This document shows, piece after piece, positions 5,698 to 9,177 of a stretch of DNA of 9,177 bases. The translations under genes and the position numbers were made by a program. The DNA is from JACRLW01 sp050181465. GTDB taxonomy: Bacteria > Planctomycetota > UBA1135 > UBA2386. The DNA lies in contig JBFXDD010000083.1 in the NCBI GenBank assembly GCA_050181465.1, positions 1 through 9,177 on the forward strand, written 5' to 3'. Within the stretch, counting starts at the first letter, position 1, and each line of letters starts with the position of its first letter. A model generated the notes under the pieces. The model worked only from the letters and a program-made list of their open reading frames with translations. It searched no databases and had not been told where the DNA came from.

Positions 5698-7277
5698 CAG
5701 CGAATCTCCTTCGAATCGGTGCCGACCGGATCGCAACGCAGCTCGACGGTGAGGCGGGTCTCAGGCTTGGGAGCGATCAGCCATTCGATCTTCTCGTGAT
5801 CGCCCAGCGCATCCAGCGCGCGAATCTCCGTTCGCCGTTGACCGGCGATCAGGTCGCCCTGGAAGACGAGATCGACTCGCGGGGAGCCGAAGCGCCGCGT
5901 CAGCTTGGTCATCTCCCACTGCCACGGCCATTTGCCGTCGTTCACGACGACTGCCGAGACTCGTTGCACACCCGGGCTCGGAGTCTCGGTGCGGACATCA
6001 CGGATGCGCAGCGACGAGCGGTACGCGACGACTTCGAGGAAGAACCCGTGATGCGCGGCGAAGACCGTGCTCCGCTCCGCCGTCGAGCAGAGCGCGCTGT
6101 CCCCGCCGGTCAGGAACCCGCCGATCTCGACGTCCCCCAGCTCCGGGTGCCGGAAGGCATGCCAGGCCACGAATCCGCGCTGCTCGCGCTCGCACAAGGC
6201 GAGCTTCGCGCGGTCACCCGTGAATTCACCGGCGTCGGTCTTCCACGTCGTCGGTGTTCGCCACACGTCGCTCGCGAAGGTCGGGATCCCCAGGTGTAGA
6301 TAGAGCCAGGACCACGGGCTGCCGTCCATGCGCGGACGGCTGTCGCCGCTGCGACCCGTGCGCTCGCGATACAGCTTGCCGATCTCGGCGAAGCGATCGA
6401 CATCGCCGCGATGCACGCCGTCGTAGAGCACGCGCGAAGCGGCTTCATTGGCCTTCGGCGTGGCGAGGAGGTTGTCGTCGCGATCCCACACGAACGCCAT
6501 CACGATGTTGCGGTGAGTGATCACGAAGTCGGCGAGAGCGCGCGACTCCGGTTCGCTCATCGGAAAGGGCCCCGCAGCGCGGTCGAACTCGGCGTGGCGC
6601 TGCGCGAAGTTGCGGAAGATCGCGATGCCGTCGCCGCCGTCCTCTGCTCGCGCGCCGTCACCGTCGGTATCCGCACCCTCGACTTCCAGTCGATGCGTGC
6701 CGCGCTCACCCTTCTTCCGGTCGGCCTTGCGCATCACGCGCGGCTCCTCGGGATCCGGCAACCACTCCCCGTCGGGATCGGGCCAGCGCATTCGGCTCAC
6801 GAAACCGTCCCCGTCGAGATCGCGGGGGCGGTCCTCGTCGAATCGCCCGTCGCGATCGAGATCCAGGGCGCGTGAGTTGCCGCTGCGGCCGAGCGCGGGT
6901 CCGTCGGGCGACAGGTTCGGGATCACGTAGAGGACGGCATCCGCGAGGAGGTTTCGCGTCGCGGCCACTCCGGCGGCGTAGTCGTCGACCAGATAACGGA
7001 CCTGCGCAGTCGCGAGCGCGCGACCGATCTCGTGGTCGCCGTCCGCGCCGGCGAGGATCAGGATGCCCGGGCGCTCGGATTCCACGCGGGGTGAATCCGC
7101 CGCGAGGGTCACGAGGTCGATCGGCTGCCCGCCGAGGCTCTTGCCGATCTCGCCGAGTCGAGCGATGCCGCCCGAGCGTGCGCAGATCTTTGCGAGCGAT
7201 TCGTCGGTGTCCTGCGCGGGTGGTGAGGCGGCCAACGCGAGGCTGGCGGCGACGAGATAGGGAACGTGTCTCGACAT
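5697..7277 (-). CDS. Secreted M14-like paralogue with altered active site
   Basis: The 526-residue protein has an N-terminal signal peptide (hydrophobic core 7-18, cleavage near residue 21). It aligns along its whole length with the adjacent carboxypeptidase: GKS (45-47), RPG (69-71), YLVDDY (95-100), PDG loop (124-126), acidic loops (139-158 and 200-217), EPESRALADFV (242-252), HPELGDVEIGG (377-387) and a C-terminal beta domain (about 420-520). The catalytic set is changed. Gapless alignment over the zinc segment puts D79 and H82 where the active copy has H99 and E102. V263 replaces H296, Q51 replaces R71, F221 replaces N250 and D337 replaces E368; only R222 is retained. Classical zinc carboxypeptidase activity is therefore unlikely. 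It may bind peptide or metal, or partner the active enzyme. No strong Shine-Dalgarno precedes the ATG. It begins 56 bases after the aldehyde dehydrogenase stop and is coupled to the next gene. Confidence 0.85.
   Translation of the reverse strand: MSRHVPYLVAASLALAASPPAQDTDESLAKICARSGGIARLGEIGKSLGGQPIDLVTLAADSPRVESERPGILILAGADGDHEIGRALATAQVRYLVDDYAAGVAATRNLLADAVLYVIPNLSPDGPALGRSGNSRALDLDRDGRFDEDRPRDLDGDGFVSRMRWPDPDGEWLPDPEEPRVMRKADRKKGERGTHRLEVEGADTDGDGARAEDGGDGIAIFRNFAQRHAEFDRAAGPFPMSEPESRALADFVITHRNIVMAFVWDRDDNLLATPKANEAASRVLYDGVHRGDVDRFAEIGKLYRERTGRSGDSRPRMDGSPWSWLYLHLGIPTFASDVWRTPTTWKTDAGEFTGDRAKLALCEREQRGFVAWHAFRHPELGDVEIGGFLTGGDSALCSTAERSTVFAAHHGFFLEVVAYRSSLRIRDVRTETPSPGVQRVSAVVVNDGKWPWQWEMTKLTRRFGSPRVDLVFQGDLIAGQRRTEIRALDALGDHEKIEWLIAPKPETRLTVELRCDPVGTDSKEIR
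5706..5711 (-). promoter_or_regulatory. Shine-Dalgarno AAGGAG of the M14 carboxypeptidase
   Basis: AAGGAG on the minus strand lies 8 bases before the ATG at 5697, inside the last codons of the upstream gene. Together with the one-base TGATG stop/start overlap it indicates translational coupling and sets the start 13 codons inside the longest frame. Confidence 0.7.
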
Positions 7278-7333
7278 GGCGCGGGCCGGACTCTACGGCG
7301 CCCGTCGAGTCGGTGCGAAGGACAGTGGTCGGC

Positions 7334-8779
7334 TCAGCGGCGAAAGAGGAGCAGGCGAGGCTCGGTCATCTCTGCGATGGCGTACCGAAGGCCTTCGCGG
7401 CCGACTCCCGATTCGCGCGCGCCGCCGTACGGCATCGCATCGATGCGGAAGGACGGTACGTCACCGATCACGACACCTCCGACTTCGAGGCGCTCGTGGG
7501 CACGAAGCGCGTGCTCGAGGCTGTCGGTGAAGACACCGGCTTGGAGACCGAAGCGGCCGGCGTTCGCGCGGTTCAGGGCGTCGTCGAAGTCATCGAAGGT
7601 CTCGAAGGTCGTCACCGGACCGAAGACCTCCTCGCAGTGGATCGCGCTGTCGGTCGGAGCGCCTTCGAGGATCGTCGGCTCGACCATCGCCCCATCGCGT
7701 CGCCCGCCGCACAGGACTCGGGCACCGCGGGCGACTGCCTCGCGGATCCATGCAGTGATGCGTTCGGCCTCGCGCGGATCGATGAGCGGGCCCACGTCGG
7801 TGGTCTCGTCGAATGGATCGCCCATGCGGAGTGCGCGAGTCCGCTCGACGAGTCGATCCCGCAGTGCTCCGGCGATCGAACGATGCGCGAGCACTCGTTG
7901 CACGCTGATGCAGCTCTGCCCGGCCTGGTAGAAGGCGCCGAACGTGATGCGTTCGGCGGCGGAATCGATGTCGGTGCCTTCGTCGACGATGCACGCCGCG
8001 TTGCCGCCGAGTTCGAGCGTGACGTGACGCTTCTTGGCGGCGCGGGCGCGCAGTTGCCAACCGACCTCCGCCGAGCCGGTGAAGGAGAGGAGCGCGACGC
8101 GAGGGTCGTCGATGAGCGCCGCGATGTCGCTCGAAGCTGCCGGGAGGATGCTGAAAGCTCCGCGCGGAAGCTCGAGTTCGCTCAGGATGCGGCCCAGCAA
8201 CAGCGCCGGTCCCGGTGTCGTCGACGCCGGTTTGAGCACGAAGGGACAGCCCGCCGCGATCGCCGGGGCGACCTTGTGCGCGACCAGGTTCAGCGGGAAG
8301 TTGAATGGAGTGATGAGTCCGGCGACGCCGACCGGGAATCGCCGCACGATTCCCTGCGCGCGACCGGCGCGAGGCGTCACGTCGAGAGGCAGTTGTTCGC
8401 CGGCGATGCGCGTGGCTTCTTCGGCAGCGGTACGGAAAGTGTCGACGGCTCGGGTGATCTCCCCGTGGGCATCCGCGATCGTCTTGCCGACTTCGATGAC
8501 CAGGAGGTCGGCGAACTCGGCTCGCAGCGACTCGATCCGGTTCGCGACTTCCGCGAGCAGATCACGGCGCCGCCACGCCGGGAGGTCGGTCATCGAGTCT
8601 CGGGCAGCCACCGCGGCATCGATGGCGGCTGCGACCATCGCGGCATCGGCACGAGCTACCGCGCCCGCCGACGCGCCCGTGAACTTGTCCGTGACTTCGA
8701 TCCTCTCGTTGCCGACCCGCGACTCGCCGGCCAACCACAAGGGGCGCACGGTGTTCGCCGGCACGCCCCTCTTGGTCAT
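7334..8779 (-). CDS. NAD(P)-dependent aldehyde dehydrogenase, probably lactaldehyde-type
   Basis: The 481-residue enzyme oxidises an aldehyde to its carboxylic acid with NAD or NADP in the cytoplasm. All core ALDH features are present: N160 in PFNFP, K183 in VLKPAS, the FTGSAEVG nucleotide loop (233-240), general base E256 in LELGGN, catalytic nucleophile C290 in AGQSC, EEVFGP (383-388) and the C-terminal oligomerisation strand. Length is typical of the superfamily. The start at 8779 is set by a GAGG Shine-Dalgarno at 8787-8790 (7-base spacing) and by the ATGA overlap with the stop of the fucose mutarotase; the frame remains open upstream but those codons overlap the mutarotase. The sequence style resembles the lactaldehyde/GAPN-like branch. 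Being coupled to a fucose mutarotase, it most plausibly converts L-lactaldehyde from deoxysugar breakdown to lactate. The substrate is inference; membership of the family is certain. Confidence 0.93.
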   Translation of the reverse strand: MTKRGVPANTVRPLWLAGESRVGNERIEVTDKFTGASAGAVARADAAMVAAAIDAAVAARDSMTDLPAWRRRDLLAEVANRIESLRAEFADLLVIEVGKTIADAHGEITRAVDTFRTAAEEATRIAGEQLPLDVTPRAGRAQGIVRRFPVGVAGLITPFNFPLNLVAHKVAPAIAAGCPFVLKPASTTPGPALLLGRILSELELPRGAFSILPAASSDIAALIDDPRVALLSFTGSAEVGWQLRARAAKKRHVTLELGGNAACIVDEGTDIDSAAERITFGAFYQAGQSCISVQRVLAHRSIAGALRDRLVERTRALRMGDPFDETTDVGPLIDPREAERITAWIREAVARGARVLCGGRRDGAMVEPTILEGAPTDSAIHCEEVFGPVTTFETFDDFDDALNRANAGRFGLQAGVFTDSLEHALRAHERLEVGGVVIGDVPSFRIDAMPYGGARESGVGREGLRYAIAEMTEPRLLLFRR

Positions 8780-9177
8780 GCTTCGACCTCGACCAAGCCC
8801 TTGCGCAGGATGATGTTGCCGTACTTCGCGGTGTCTCCGCTGATCAAGACGGCGAAGGCGGTCTTGGTACGGTCGTAGAAGGCGAAACGCTCCACGCGCT
8901 CGATGTTCAGCGACTGCGGATCGCTCGGGCAGAGTGCGTCGCGGTAACTCGCCTCGACGTGCGGATCGAGTCGATCGCCGCTGACCGCCGCCATCATCGC
9001 GACCGGTGATTCGACGTAACCATCGAGCGGGAAGACGCGCCGGATCGCCTGCAGCAGCGGAGCGATGCGCACGCCGTCGGCGCGCAGACAACGTCGGGCG
9101 AGTCCTTCGCCGGGAAAGTGCGCGTCGGCGATCACGATCTCATCGCCGTGGCCCATGCGACACAGGGTGGCGAGCAG
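8776..9177 (-). CDS. fucU: L-fucose mutarotase (FucU/RbsD family), 5'-truncated by window edge
   Basis: The enzyme interconverts alpha and beta anomers of a pyranose, L-fucose by family, in the cytoplasm before dehydrogenation or isomerisation. The visible 133 residues match FucU closely: LLATLCRMGHGDEIVIADA at the window edge (active-site His and Asp region), RADGVRI, the FPLDGYVESPVAMM segment, and IERVERFAFYDRTKTAFAV with the conserved Tyr, then YGNIILRKG near the end. The frame is open to the last base, and the residues before the first in-frame ATG (9154-9156) match the family's N-terminal helix. That ATG is therefore internal, and the true start lies perhaps 10-15 codons outside the window. 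RbsD is the alternative family member, but the DGY/PVAMM and FYDRTK segments favour FucU. Its stop overlaps the aldehyde dehydrogenase start by four bases. Confidence 0.9.
   Translation of the reverse strand: MLATLCRMGHGDEIVIADAHFPGEGLARRCLRADGVRIAPLLQAIRRVFPLDGYVESPVAMMAAVSGDRLDPHVEASYRDALCPSDPQSLNIERVERFAFYDRTKTAFAVLISGDTAKYGNIILRKGLVEVEA
8787..8790 (-). promoter_or_regulatory. Shine-Dalgarno of the aldehyde dehydrogenase
   Basis: GAGG on the minus strand, 7 bases before the ATG at 8779 and within the end of the mutarotase gene. It supports the overlapping ATGA start rather than the longer open frame. Confidence 0.5.

Noticed and set aside
4264..5799. Plus-strand 511-codon frame opposite the M14 carboxypeptidase
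   Set aside because: Val/Arg/Glu-rich shadow translation antisense to a gene with a complete catalytic set and a good ribosome-binding site.
6872..8878. Long plus-strand open frame (668 codons) spanning the M14-like and aldehyde dehydrogenase genes
   Set aside because: It lies antisense to two clear genes and its translation is low-complexity Arg/Asp/Ala-rich with no domain; long antisense frames are expected at this G+C content.
1..9177. tRNA/rRNA genes, CRISPR arrays, insertion sequences, attachment sites, riboswitches
   Set aside because: Looked for repeats, terminal inverted repeats, transposase motifs and tRNA-like folds; none seen, and coding density leaves little room.

Overview
This 9.2 kb window of GC-rich bacterial DNA (roughly two thirds G+C by eye) carries seven protein-coding genes packed closely together. 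I see no RNA gene, mobile element, CRISPR array or recombination site. The style suggests Planctomycetota or a similar gram-negative environmental lineage. The evidence is large secreted proteins with Asp-box propellers, secreted M14 peptidases with acidic DxDxDG inserts, and deoxysugar catabolism genes. This placement is an inference, because no marker gene is present.

Layout. On the plus strand, 35..1438 is one open frame joining a family 2 glycosyltransferase (rhamnosyltransferase-like) to a complete CoA-binding Rossmann domain. A perfect 9-bp GC-rich hairpin (1481..1502) separates it from a convergent small gene (1510..1764, minus) encoding an 84-residue charged protein I do not recognise. 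A 258-bp divergent spacer follows. Then comes a secreted 640-residue protein with at least five Asp-box (BNR) repeats, a sialidase-type beta-propeller without a recognisable sialidase active site (2023..3945, plus).

From 3967 to the right edge everything is on the minus strand and reads right to left. The order is a 5'-truncated fucose mutarotase (FucU/RbsD family, running off the window), an aldehyde dehydrogenase overlapping it by 4 bases (ATGA), a secreted M14-like protein, and a secreted M14 zinc carboxypeptidase overlapping the previous gene by one base (TGATG). The mutarotase and dehydrogenase fit uptake and breakdown of L-fucose or a similar sugar, with lactaldehyde as the likely aldehyde. 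The two exported M14 proteins are paralogues and look translationally coupled.

The most interesting point is that M14 pair. The downstream copy has the complete zinc and catalytic set. In the upstream copy nearly every one of those residues is replaced, but the fold-defining segments, both acidic calcium-type loops and the C-terminal beta domain are kept. A coupled active/altered peptidase pair could be a heteromer or an enzyme plus binding or regulatory partner. The glycosyltransferase/CoA-binding fusion and the orphan small protein are secondary points. I found no clear evidence for a wholly new multi-gene system.
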